In this document: one piece after another, positions 27,549 through 39,435 of the stretch
How the letters are laid out: each line of letters starts with the position of its first letter
How positions within the stretch are numbered: position 1 is the stretch's first letter
Source: Phascolomyces articulosus
Taxonomy: Eukaryota; Mucoromycota; Mucoromycetes; Mucorales; Lichtheimiaceae
Assembly (NCBI GenBank): GCA_025677815.1
Contig: JAIXMP010000021.1
Coordinates: 620,001-684,000, forward strand
Direction: 5' to 3'
Length of the DNA: 64,000 nt
Made by a program: the position numbers and the translations under genes
Notes under the pieces: model-generated
What the model was told of the DNA's origin: nothing
The model's input: the letters and a program-made list of their open reading frames with translations, nothing else
The model's database searches: none

Positions 27549-28085
27549 AGTAAATTAAATTAAGTTGTAAGAATTGAGTTTGAGTAATTGATATTGAAAA
27601 AAGGTGCTTGATGATAAAATTAAAAAAAAGAAATCTTTTTAAATCCTAGATATTTGAATAACCAACATGGGTGGTTTATATATGTTTTTGTAGAAATGTA
27701 AAGCACTTATTCATCAAGGGAAGTATAGGAGAGTTTAATTGAATATCCGTGATCATCCTTTTCTTTGACCGAAACATTTCCAGTGGAATAAAAACCGAGT
27801 CAATATCGACCGCAGTCTATGTTACCGTGTACAAAAGATACGAACTTAACATTCTCCCATGTCACATTATCATTTATTACCAACCCTTGATAGAGAAACT
27901 TTGATATAATCATTGTCGGACTCGGCCTGCTTTCCATTGACCAATCATTGTTTTCTATAGATCATTAGTTTGAATGAATAATCCCACGGTCCTAATTTTG
28001 TATATTGTTTTTCTATTTCGTGCCTATTAATTGTGTTTTTCTTTCATTCGTGTTATTCTTTTACATAAAATATTAAAAATAATCA
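27549..28085. promoter_or_regulatory. Divergent promoter region, membrane protein / dihydropteridine reductase
   Basis: 537 bp between two divergent starts, AT-rich with one denser patch (27730-27960). No specific binding site claimed. Confidence 0.4.
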
Positions 28086-29318
28086 ATGAGTCATCTTGCA
28101 GTTTATGGTGGTGCTGGTGCACTTGGAAGAGTCCTTGTCAACTATTTTAAGGAACGCGGTTGGGTATGTTTTTCTTAAAAAAAAAAGACACGCGTCCAAT
28201 GTTCATGTAAAACCAAAATGTCTAGAACAATAAAAAAGACTCATTTGTTGTGGAATTATACAATAGGCTGTCACCAACATTGATCTTGTTGAAAATAAAG
28301 CAGCTCAATTCAATACACTTGTTAATGCCAATGAGGGACTCCAAGAACAAGCTATCAAGTTGGATCAAAATATTGAAACAGCACTTAAAGGAGAAAAATT
28401 AAAGGCTTTGTTTTGTGTTGCTGGTGGATGGGCTGGTGGAAATGCCGCAAGCAAGAGTAAGTTGAAAGAGAGAGATTAGAAGAAGGATAAATGTTCGTGT
28501 CGTATTTAAATGACTCAATAACTTACCGTTATGTTTAAAAAGATTTTATTCAGAATAGTGATTTAATGTTGAAACAATCTGTTCACTCATCTTTGATTGC
28601 TGCTCGTTTAGCTGCACGTCATTTGGATAAGTATGTATATATGAAGTTGTGCTTCTATGGCAATTTATTAATGTTTTTTTTTCTATTGGCTCCCTGTAGA
28701 AATGGTCTTTTAGTTTTGACAGGTGCATTAGCCGCTTTGGATTCAACACCAGGTATGTGTGTGGATAGACGAATGAGAAGAGAGAGGTAGGGATGGGAAA
28801 AACATTAAAGAAACATGGGCGGCATAAATAAATTAACTGGATGATACTTTAGGCATGATCGGCTATGGTATCTCTAAAGCCGCAGTACATCATCTTGTAA
28901 AAGACTTAGCAGCACCTGGTAGTGGATTACCAGAAGGCGCTAAGGTTACTGCCATTTGTCCGTAAGTATATTTATTGAAAATAGTGATGTTTATAGATAT
29001 TGATAAATTCATGATCTGACAACATTTATACAATTTTTTTTTTGGGTATAACAAAAGCGTCACATTAGATACCCCTGCTAATAGACAAGGTATGCCTGAT
29101 GCCGATTTTTCATCATGGACACCACTTGATACAATTGCAGCGTAAGTATTGTTGTCATTATTAGGAATTTTTTTAACGGAAGAAATATGAACCTAATGAA
29201 AAATTTCTATTGAAACAGACAATTGCATGGTTATTCCACCGGAGAAATCCCATTGACAAGTGGAAAAATTATTGAAATTTTAACAAAGGAAAGTAAAACA
29301 GCATTCAACCAAATCTGA
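28086..29318 (+). CDS. QDPR: Quinoid dihydropteridine reductase
   Basis: Seven exons: 28086-28163, 28267-28456, 28543-28630, 28700-28752, 28853-28961, 29058-29141, 29219-29318; 233 aa, close to the family's 240. Short-chain dehydrogenase fold: nucleotide-binding [11 protein letters not shown] at residues 8-18, CVAGGWAGG at the active-site floor, the catalytic YGISK pair (Tyr141, Lys145) and the QDPR-typical [19 protein letters not shown] near the C-terminus. It regenerates tetrahydrobiopterin from the quinoid dihydro form with NADH, supporting aromatic amino acid hydroxylases. The gene is uncommon in fungi; a phenylalanine hydroxylase would be expected elsewhere in the genome. It is convergent with VAC7, 220 bp away. 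Confidence 0.9.
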
Positions 29319-29538
29319 ATTATAAAATTAAATATATGATGATAAAAAAAAAAAAAGAAAATTGTATGTTTATATTATGTAAATGAACGGAGGAAAATAT
29401 GAATGGATGTGGATGTTAATAATATAGTAATATATAAAGTATGTGATTTTTTTTTGGGGGGAAGAGGAGGAGGAGAAGGATATGGGGTATATTGAATTTG
29501 CCATTCAATCTTTATCGTATGATGACAGAATATTATCT

Positions 29539-31779
29539 TTAAAATCGATGTATTTCATGTTGAGTATCCTTTTTTGCACAATACCCTTGATCAGGATCTT
29601 CTGAAACTGTGCCTGTGGTTGGGTCCACCCGAGCGACATTACAAATGACGGCGGATTGGGGATAAATAGGTGCAAAGGAGATGGGGTTATATTTTAAAAC
29701 ACCTCGCGTGACAAGTCCATATGGATATCGGATCATCCTTGACCTAAACGCATGAATCAAGGGAACTTGTTAATCAGTATAATATATATATATATATATA
29801 TATATATTCTAATGCAATAAATAATGATAAAAAGTGGGATACTTTTGGGTATAAACGGTGTATTATGGATATTTACCATCGTTCACTACCAGTTTTATCC
29901 GCACCTGGATTCTTAATACGGATTTGTGAAATGGCTTTTGCCGGATTATTAATTATAAATGTAGATGGAAAAGAAAGTGGTTCGTCAAAATGATAAAAAT
30001 TTCCTAAATATTCTGGAACGGGATCTCCAGTTACTGTCATTCCATTCGTTGTTGAATTATAAGATGATATTTCATCCATCAGAGGTACAATTTGACTAAA
30101 TGCAAAAACCCCAATATCTGCATCAGCAATATGAACAGTCCACCAATTCCAATTATTGGCTTTGACTTGTATATCAAAAATAAGTTCTTTATCGGATGCT
30201 AACACTCGTCCCAATTGAACCGTCATATCCGTCAATGGTGTCGCTCGATAAAGCGTCAATAAAAATATGCAAATAAATGCAGCAAAAAGTCCTATAGTTA
30301 CATTGAAACATATCCGACCACTTGAAAAAAAATATTATTATCATTTTGAAAAGATAGGATGTAATGAGTGTTATCATTGGTGAGAAAAATGATCTCTTAC
30401 CATGATGAACTGTCGTGTGATGATGAGGATGGTTTTTGTTGTCTTGTCGTCCTGCTGAGTAATAATGGTGCAGTTGCTTCTTCATCATCACTTGTATATC
30501 CACCTCCATCACCACCATAAGAGAACATACGTCGATTACTGCGTCGACTGGGTGAATGGCGTAATAACTTATCAGGGTAATGATTATCATAATAATCTTT
30601 TTTAGATCGATGTGGGTAATCCATGACATAACTTCTTAATTTAGGTCGATAAGCAGATGATAAATCTTCTTCCCCACTTTTCTTTTTTAATGAAGCATGA
30701 GGTGGTGTAGCTGCAACAGAGGGACGGAACCAATCATTAAACCATCGATGACCATTATTATTATTATTATTATGTTGATCTACTTCTTGTGCTGTTGGCA
30801 TGGTATAGACTCGATGTAAATAAGGATAGTTTAAATCTGAATGGGAGGATGTATGATAAACGTATCGTTCATTTTCGTCGGAATCTGTTTGCAACTTTGT
30901 TAAGCTTTTTCCTTATGCAGTTAATGTTGTATCTTTTTTTTTCTTCCTCCTCTCTTTTCAGTATTATAATTAAAATATATACCTTCAACATTCGAAACAG
31001 CATCAATAAGATTGCGATGAAATACTTCAGATGGACTCGCATTCCCATTTATTGGAATAGATGGTCGTTTTCGTTTTTTATTGGTTGATCGTCGAGTTCC
31101 TCTTTCATTCTAAAGATAAACCCACCCCAAATTATGATAAATCAGATTTATATTCCTTTTTCTTTTTGAATCAAGAGGAAAGAGGGAGGAATTTAGATAC
31201 TACCTCACTACCACGATCTGTCAATGTTGAATAAGGACTTAGTGAAGAACTTGGTATTAATGGTGATCCGACACTACCACTGCCACCATTGGTTGAAATG
31301 GACGACGAAAAAGCACCTACACCTGTAGGAACACTATTTGCAATTGGGAAACGACCTTCTGCCGATGACGATAATAATGATTCATCAGGCGGATAATAAG
31401 ATAATGAAGGTGGCATTTCGTCAGCAGGGGTAATGAGTGTCTGAGGTGCCTCAAAACGCGCTTTTTCAACTGTCATATTACGATCAAAATTGTTGGACAA
31501 TAATAAGTCGCGGCCAAGTTGGTGATCATTATGTAATGTTGGAAACATGGGTCGACGATTTGATCCACTTTGTAATGGTGTTGGTTGTGATGGTGAATTC
31601 GTTTTTATCGTTGACTTGGAAACAGTTGAAGTTGTTGCTGTCGGGGCCACCCCTCCTTGTTGTTGGTGTGACACCACAGACGGTTCCTCGGCAAGAAAAC
31701 TCGACGGCGTTGACACTGCTTTATCTTTGGTAGTATTAGTTGACATATCCGTTTGTGATGGTGATTGTAATTCCTCCAT
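29539..31779 (-). CDS. VAC7: Vac7-like vacuolar segregation protein (PI(3,5)P2 regulator)
   Basis: Five exons on the minus strand: 31204-31779, 30983-31109, 30401-30911, 29877-30320, 29539-29743; about 620 aa. The first two thirds are Ser/Thr/Pro/Asn-rich and disordered, with the family motif ASPSEVFHRNLIDAVSNVEG at the exon 2-3 join and DENERYVYH after it. A single TM segment (TIGLFAAFICIFLLTLY) precedes a lumenal LEA-like domain: GRVLASDKELIFDIQVKAN, then NWWTVHIADADIGVFAFS. This layout matches Vac7, the vacuole-membrane activator of the Fab1 lipid kinase complex. The final intron contains an AT microsatellite (29782-29807). It sits tail to tail with QDPR. Confidence 0.88.
29782..29807. repeat. 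AT dinucleotide microsatellite, 13 units
   Basis: Perfect AT repeat inside the last VAC7 intron. Confidence 0.85.
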
Positions 31780-32345
31780 GACATTTAGAAAAATGAAAGA
31801 AAGACAGATAAAAGTGTCAAAGTTATTATTATATTATTATGAATATTTTTAATGATAAAAGAAGAGGTATTGTAATATATAAAGAAAGAGAAAAAAAGAG
31901 AGATAAGGGTAAAATAGAAAAGGAATGATTGTGTATGCAAAATATTATAAAAAAAGATTGCCAAAAGGAGAGAGCTAGATGTAAAAGAGAAGAATTGTAC
32001 ACAAAAAAAATACCACAGTTATAAAAAAAATGACCTATCTATAATAATAATAAGAATATATAAATATATGAAAATTCATCATCATCCCAAAGGAAAATCT
32101 TGCGTTCTGATATTTTTTTTCCTCCCCTTTTTTTTCACTGCCATTATAGTTTGTTTTGTATATATAAATATATATTTAAATGTAGATACATATAAATTAG
32201 GTTTCGTAACTATATATATTTTTTTCTTGAAAATGATAATCGAGAAAGGAGGAGTAGTCGTCATCGTTGCATTGTGTGTATATATAATAGTGATAATATT
32301 ATGTGATGTAGTGGGCTTGAGTGTGGATAAGGTGTTGCAGCTTTT
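31780..32345. other. Spacer between VAC7 and the glycosyltransferase gene
   Basis: 566 bp, AT-rich, with A-rich runs on the plus strand (31855-32040). Probably the VAC7 promoter and the glycosyltransferase 3' UTR. A small plus-strand frame at 32068-32349 is low complexity and not convincing. Confidence 0.4.
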
Positions 32346-35300
32346 TTAAGGTTGTTGTTGTTGTTGTGGATCGGGTGTAGCCTCCGCATCGACAAATACA
32401 GTAACTACCCGAGTTGAAAAGTCAGGAACGGGATCATCTTCTGATGTGACTGGAATAGCAATCAGTTTTGCAGATGGACATAATAGATCACTTGGATCAT
32501 GAAGATGGTCTTTGAGTTTCAAGGGATTACATGATGACACACTACGTTGTAATGTCAAACCACGTTGCCTTAAAATATCCATGGGTTGAACGTTACCCCA
32601 AAGATCTAATACAGGTAAACTGTACCACGTTGGTAACCGTCCACCAGGTAATTGTTGCTGTAATGAAAATCGTCCTTTACTATCATTGTCACTTGTCATT
32701 AATGGAACTCGTAGTAATGCCGCTGCGTTGGAATAATCGCCCATTGATGTCACATGATTGTTACTAAGTTCGAGATGACTTGTAGATAAACTGAGGTAGT
32801 TGTTAAAGTTGGGATACAACATGACATAAGCCCGCATATAGATAAGCTCATCCATGAATCGTTTCCAAGAATTCGCCCATTGACTTGAACGTGCATTGGG
32901 TAAAGTAATATTTTGGAGCTGTTTTTTCGACATATCTGTCACACGCGCCGTGATGAAATCATGGAATTCACGCCAATGTTCGGGGAAATAGACAGCTGCA
33001 CCACCAAAACTATGAGCGGATTGCATCAAATAAGGTGATTCTGCATCATAGCCATTACTGATCAGTGCCGATGAAGGTTCAAATAATCGACGTCCATTGG
33101 GGTCATTTTCCATCACATGGGGAGAGTATAAACTGATACCAAACATGGCCTTGGCATCATCCGGGATATCTTGCCCATAACGATAGCGAAGGATAGCATA
33201 CTTAGACCACACATAAAACATTTCTGAAAGTTCAACACTGTCATCCAAAATAATACCATACTCGTGATCGTCTGCAGGATACCAAGCTTCCACATAGACT
33301 GGCATACGATTGACCTTGGTGATCCGATGTCGCAGATCCTTAATACCATGTGGCCAAGGCACATCATTTACAAACGCCTGCGTGACACGATCACTCGATT
33401 GTTCCATCACAATTGTCATGTCAATTGTATCTCCAAAATAGTGTGCACGGGCTGCGGAACGGATTAACCGAGCTAGTGATTGTGGTTTTCGATCTGTAAC
33501 AATCACTAATTTTATTGTGAAATCATTCCATTCTAATTTATTTAAATGGGGTTAGTATAAAAATCATAATTTTTTATTCGATATTATAAAAAGTAAAAGT
33601 AATCATCATCCTTACTTGCTAATGATTCTGCAGGCAAATTAGCCATCCATGAAGCATGTGCAATATCTCGAGGAGGTAATCCAATAGCAATCGTTTTCGT
33701 GATTTCTGTAGCAGCTTGTATACTTCGTTTGGCCGGTCCATTGTGATCAATATAAATAATTACACATGGCTGGATCAACGATAACAATTGAGTAAAGGCA
33801 TGGGTTGCTTGGTTCAAAAAGAGAGAAGTATCAGCAGCAGGTGAAAACCCAATATCCAAATCATGGATAGTAACACCTGCAGCACAAGTGGGATAATTTT
33901 TTTGAATAGCGTTAAGTAATGTTTTTGCTGATAAACCTTGATGTTTACCCGTTGTGATGATATGAATATCTGTCAATCCTGTTCTATCGAATTCACACAC
34001 AAAGGGAATAAACTGTTCCATATGAAGAACACCATCAAACACAAAAGTAATGGACGACTTGGTGGATGCTGAATAAGATTTAATTCCAGGGGCAGCAATC
34101 GATTCCCGCCATGTAGTTCCTGCAGCCCATGTTCCTTGCAAATAATGCTCGATAGCAACACATAACTTGTTCCGTGCCTGCACTATATCATCGCCGTGAT
34201 TAGATAGCCGTTTCGTTTGATAATCTTGACCCAGCGATTCGGTAGGTATGACAATTGAAGGGATATCTGCATGAATCCGCAGACTACGACTCAAAGAATA
34301 CCCAAACAAATGAGGATCTAATTGATTGGAAAGAGACGAATCCACTGAAACAGCAGAAAGCCAAGATCGACGCAATAACCATAAATCCGAAACCATATCC
34401 ACACTTTGCGTTTTACTTGGCAAACTTCCTTCCTCGACCGTATCGGCAATACATTCCAAGGGTGTACTTTGACTTTGTTGCTTAAAGTTCACGGCCTGCG
34501 TGCCCAAAAAAGCAGATCGATATTCATCCGTTTGGGAAAGTCGTAGAAGTCGTTCGAGATATCGTTTTCCAGGTGCAATATCTTGATCAATAATCCATAA
34601 ATAGTCAGTAGAAACACGCAATGCCACTTGTAACCATTCAATGGGGTCCCATGCCATGATTTTGACATGCTTGTTGTTTTTAAATGCAACCGTTTTGCTC
34701 TTAATATCTGCTTGAACATCAGGTGTACATACAATCCATAATGCTTCAGGGACGACACTTTGTGAAAGAATGGATTCGATTTGTGTATGAAGTTGTCCAT
34801 TTTGTGTGTAATAAATGATGGCTGTTACTGGAACAGTACGTGCATGTTCGTCGACAAAATATAATTGAGATGATGGTTCATTATTGATTAATTTCTCCAA
34901 TTCATATGAAGAGTGACCACGGACTTGATGTTGTGATAGTTGTTTGGAAAATGATTCAGATGTTCGATGTTTCCCATCAGCAATCCAATTGGGTGTTCGT
35001 TCGTGGCGATTGAATTGAACATGCCATTGGCTATTTCCACTTTCTCCTGCGTGTAAATTAACACGGATGCATGAGTTGTCAGTTTTACATTTTTATCACC
35101 ACACAAACACATTATATACCAAACAATCACCTCATTATTTACTAAGCTAACAACTTTGATATAAATATTCCTCGCTATATACCTTGTTCATTTTTAAGTA
35201 GTCTATCCAAAAGGTCGTAATCTGTCATTTGACTCGTGTCTTGATATTCCACAATATCGTGTGTGAAAAGGATTTCATAACGGCGCTTTGGCGATGGTGG

Positions 35301-35609
35301 CGGTGAAGAAGGTAATCGAGCAAATAAAAATAGTAAAAAGCAAAAAGATATACCCCACCAAAAAAAAGTCGGACGATGAGCGATTAACCGTCGTATCCGA
35401 TGAAACGAAAAGGTATGTATATTATTATTGGTATTATGAATAGAGTGCGATCCACTGTTCATGAATGGGTTTTGGTGGTAATGGTGATTGTTGTTGCTAT
35501 TATGTGAATTGGTAAAAGTATTGCCATGTGAACTGTCTATGCCATTATTTATTTGTCTTCGAGAAAGTATTAAGTCCTCATCGCCTACTGGTCTTTTCGA
35601 ACCAAACAT
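32346..35609 (-). CDS. Type II membrane multidomain glycosyltransferase (GT2-like)
   Basis: Three exons on the minus strand: 35183-35609, 33616-35046, 32346-33532; about 1014 aa. A polar Asn/His-rich N-tail is followed by one TM at residues 81-98 (FFWWGISFCFLLFLFARL), so type II, Golgi-like topology. Domain 1 (about 214-340) looks like GT-A: VTAIIYYTQNGQL, ILSQSVVPEALWIV and an acidic IIDQD at 294-298. A middle Rossmann-like stretch (about 460-600) has FVFDGVLHMEQFIPFV and QPCVIIYIDHNGPAKR. Domain 2 (about 626-840) is again GT-A-like: KLVIVTDRKPQSLARLI, then GIILDDSVELSEMFYVWSK with the acid pair at 716-717. It ends in polyQ-P. Donor and acceptor sugars are unknown. I start at MFGSKRP (35609); an upstream in-frame Met at 35708 would add a GA-repeat-encoded stretch that looks like 5' UTR. 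Confidence 0.82.
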
Positions 35610-38053
35610 TGAAAAAGGAACGAGATCTCCACACGAAAAAAAAAGAAGGAAGAGAGAAAGAGAGAGAGAGAGAGAGGAGGGAGTGTTATTATTATTGCGG
35701 TATTGCAAAATGGATTTTGCGGAAGAGTAAAGGGAAAAGTAATATAAAATGGATTCTCAACGAGGATTACTACCAATTACTCAACCTTCTTACTCTCACA
35801 AAGGTAACACACTCCGCCGTGTTACACAATGCAAAGATGAATTGTTTTTTAACACATAATCCATATCATCGGATTTATTCTATATTATTTTCATGAGTTG
35901 ATCTTCTTGTAAGTATTAATAGTTAAAAGGATCATCATTGGTAAAAAAAAGAAGTAGAATAAGAAGAGTCAGCTCCTTTTAAAAAAAAGATGTTAATGGC
36001 TTTTTTTTATAAGTAGCAGTCATAACATCATAGCCACCATCTTGGGGTGGTTTTAAAGTTGACATGTTATTGTATTATAGTGGTGTTGTATCTAATATAA
36101 TCAATAGGATCATAAGAAGTTATACCATTATTAGATAGTCCGGATGATCATTATGTAGGGATCAAAACTATACCTTTTGTTTGTAATAATTACCTGGATT
36201 ATTTATTAATAGTTAGTAGCAGGAATTTTAGTGTTATATAAACTTAAACTTGATTTTAATCAAGATGGAAAATAAAACTAAATTTAGTTAGTTTATTATT
36301 AGAAAACATGCTTATATTAACATGGTCGCGAACTTGTAGAACCTGACCATTCTTACTTTTACCCATATATAATAATTATAATAATACAATATAACAGCAA
36401 TAATATATCATTCTATTGTTCCTTGTTTGTAACTTAGAGAAATATTCAGTTAAAGATGCATGAAAAGAACTCAAATTCTGTGTACTCAATTGCTGAGGTA
36501 CTTGGTTTTTTTTAGTATTTCTCGACCTTCCATCTAGATAGTATTGGTAGTATAGTGAGACACAAGACACACAGCCTCACCCCCGGTTTGATATTATTAT
36601 TATTATTATTATTATTATACCTCCCTTATATATATTAAGCTTTTTTTTCTCAATTATTTGTATATTCTCTTCTTTCTTATATTTAATGCGTTATTATTCA
36701 GGTTCAATTAATTGCTATAAAGATAAATAAAACTTCATCATGGAACTGGCATTAATTTTTGTTGATAGAGTAAAGATGAATAGTTGGAATAAATACACTG
36801 TAGGGGCAACACAATAATTTATTTTTGAGGTCCGTAGTCTATACACACGATATTACTTTTATCGTGCTCTATATATTTCTTTTAGTTTTTCAAGTCTTAC
36901 CCAACAACACTTAAGATATCCTTTTAAATTACATACTCCAGGTTTCAACAACTATCATCATTTATGGGATATTGTTTTTTAACTTGCAATTATTTTGATA
37001 CAGATATCAAGAGGTCCTAGGTGCAATTTATCATGGCTATTATACAACGGTAATACAGCCACGAAGCTTGGTGATAAAGGACGTCAGTAATAAAAAGATA
37101 GCATCCATAGCAGAAATACATGATACCTAAGCGTCATTGCTTCCGATTTTATATCATACCATTCTTTTTACAGGTTTGTACAGTTGAAAGTATGCAGTTC
37201 AATACCGTAAAGATATGTGTTTCAAAGGATATCATAATATTTGATAAAGGCTTGAATATTCCTACATCTATTGGAGGCGCAGTGGGTCGACCGACCAAAG
37301 TCCTCCGGAGTATATCATAAAAAAGCAATACCGTTCATCAAGTAAAAGACCCATCATGATCAAAAATATATTATGAGGCACTGATTCATATAGGTTATCT
37401 TGAACTACTACTCAATAGTGAGTATGAGTGATTTTTTTTTTTTGGTAGTGAAATTGGTACAGTTTCTTGATTATTTTGGATCATTTGTTTTAAACCAGTG
37501 CCCTGAAAGCAAAAAAGGCGATCCTTGTTTCACACACAAATGAATACGCTTCTTAATTACGCAAAAATTAATGGCAATTATACATTTATGCTTATCTCAT
37601 GGTATTGCAGACTTATTGCATTCCAAAATGTATACTATGTTTTTATTTTCGACTAAAATAGGATAGATTTAGCAACTGGTCAAAAATTTATATATACTTA
37701 AGTATATTACTGCTTATTAAACTATTGAGAATTCAAGATAATCGATTTTCTTTGAAGAAAACATATCCTCAATATTCTTGCTTCTATCTTTTTACGGTTA
37801 TTTACAAAATATGTTATCATTTAGATAGTTTAATGTTGCTCTATATTTTCATATTACATAATGTTTTGGATCCACTTAATTTATACGATAGAGAATCTAA
37901 TAAATAGTCTTATTACTGCAAAAAATTTTAAACAATGTATTAATTTACATATACAATTCTATATCAATAAGGTTATAATAAACACTAAAAAAAAGAGAAT
38001 AAAAAAAGTATACAGGAGGAGAGAGAGAAAAGGAAAGATGACAATTCGTATGC
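35610..38053. other. 2.4 kb gene-poor region
   Basis: No supported gene. Left end: GA microsatellite (about 35655-35676) in the presumed 5' UTR of the glycosyltransferase. An ATT/TTA microsatellite lies at about 36592-36618. A short plus-strand frame at 37120-37320 ends in GRPTKVLRSIS, which recalls Tc1-type transposase linkers but is too short to call. Confidence 0.5.
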
Positions 38054-39238
38054 TCATTGAGTTGCTTCTATGTTATTTTTTTGATCATCCACTTTTTTAA
38101 CTGGATCAAAAAGCCAACCATTAATACCATTCAGGACTTCATCGCCAATACTTTTGATAGCGTCTTCATCTCGACCCACAATACTAATGACTACACGAGC
38201 ACCATCAGGACCTTTACCCCATTTAGGATAACTACCGATCTTGATACGTTGCTCAGCAACGCGATTCTGTAACTCTGTCAAAAACACGGCGATATCGCCT
38301 TCAGGTTTTCGAGTGGCTACTTGCACACGATAATAACGCCCACCAGCACCACGTTCTACTGCCATCTGTTCAAAACGATCCCTCATAGTTTCCATCAATC
38401 GTTCAAAAAGTCTTGGAATACCTGGTAAAATGTGAATATTGTCATTGACAACAACCACAGGCACCCAAAGTTCATCGGGGCATGTTCGTAAAATCTTGGC
38501 AGGTTTAGGGAAAATGGCCATTCTCTTTCGAGCGTCTGTCATTTTCCATCGACTATCTCGGTTCAACATGACTTTTTCCATGGCTTGACAGGTTTCTTCA
38601 TCGACTTCAATAGGAAGTGAATAGGCGCGTGCGATGGCTTCGTAGGTGATATCGTCATGGGTGGGGCTTTATTGTATTATTTCTCGTTTAGTATAATTAC
38701 TCCATCTATTATTCCAATACTTTGACTATAACATATATACATATATATATATATTTACCCAATACCACCACTTGTAAATACAAGATCGTGTTGACTTGAG
38801 AGCCGAGTTATTGTTTCAGCAATATCGTTATAATCGTCACCAATGATCTCCACACGTTTTAAATCAATTCCAATATTAAATAAATATTTTGCTAATTGGA
38901 TAGGGTGTCACAATCGAGGAAAAAAAAGGAATGAAAAAAATTACTGTTAGCTATCTATATTTTGTTTTTGCATTAATAAGCAAAAAAAAAGAGTATCATG
39001 GATAAAATGGAGAGAGAGTTTATATTTTTTTACCTAAATAATGAGCGTTTGAATCGCGTGTTTTGCCATTAAGGATTTCGTCTCCAATAATACAAGCAGC
39101 TGCAGTCACTGCTTGTTGTGTAGGTTGTGTTGTACTCATGAATCGTGTATTGAATAATAAATGAGATTTATGACGATAAAGTAGTGTGGAAGAAGAAGGA
39201 ATATAACTGAGTGACCGAAAAGCTCGCTTGTAGAACAT
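38054..39238 (-). CDS. Molybdopterin-binding (MoaB/CinA-like) domain protein
   Basis: Three exons on the minus strand: 39034-39238, 38759-38891, 38054-38666; 316 aa. The MoCF_biosynth fold is clear: AACIIGDEILNGKTRDSNAH, IGIDLKRVEIIGDDYNDI, DLVFTSGGIGPTHDDITYEA and VNDNIHILPGIPRLFE. This is the CinA-N / FAD-synthase N-terminal type found as a stand-alone protein in fungi; its substrate is not established. The 35-residue leader is Arg/Ser/Tyr-rich without acids and looks mitochondrial. A second Met at residue 34 (MSTTQPTQQ) begins just before the domain, so a cytosolic form is possible. It is divergent from ATG101 across only 197 bp. Confidence 0.88.
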
Positions 39239-39435
39239 GGTGTATATTGAAAAAAAAAAGAGCAGTGTGTATTAATGGCTCAACCAATGTTTGCCTTTTT
39301 TGGGTTTTCGAGTTTAAAAAGTTGCGGCATAAGTACCCACAACTCAATAGAAAGACAACCCACACGCACTTTTTTTTTTAGTTTTGCTTTCTCTCTCTTT
39401 CTTTCTTCTTTTGCCGCGTGTTTCCCACCCAAACC
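39239..39435. promoter_or_regulatory. Short divergent promoter, MoaB-like gene / ATG101
   Basis: 197 bp separate the two start codons, so both promoters must overlap or be very compact. Contains T- and CT-rich runs (39370-39420). Confidence 0.45.

Noticed and set aside
35610..35708. Upstream Met at 35708 as start of the glycosyltransferase
   Set aside because: The extra 33 residues come from a GA microsatellite (SLSLSLSL...) that looks like 5' UTR; it would also place a second hydrophobic stretch before the clear TM.
37120..37320. Short frame ending GRPTKVLRSIS as a Tc1-type transposase remnant
   Set aside because: Only a few residues resemble the GRPR linker; no DDE motifs or terminal repeats nearby.
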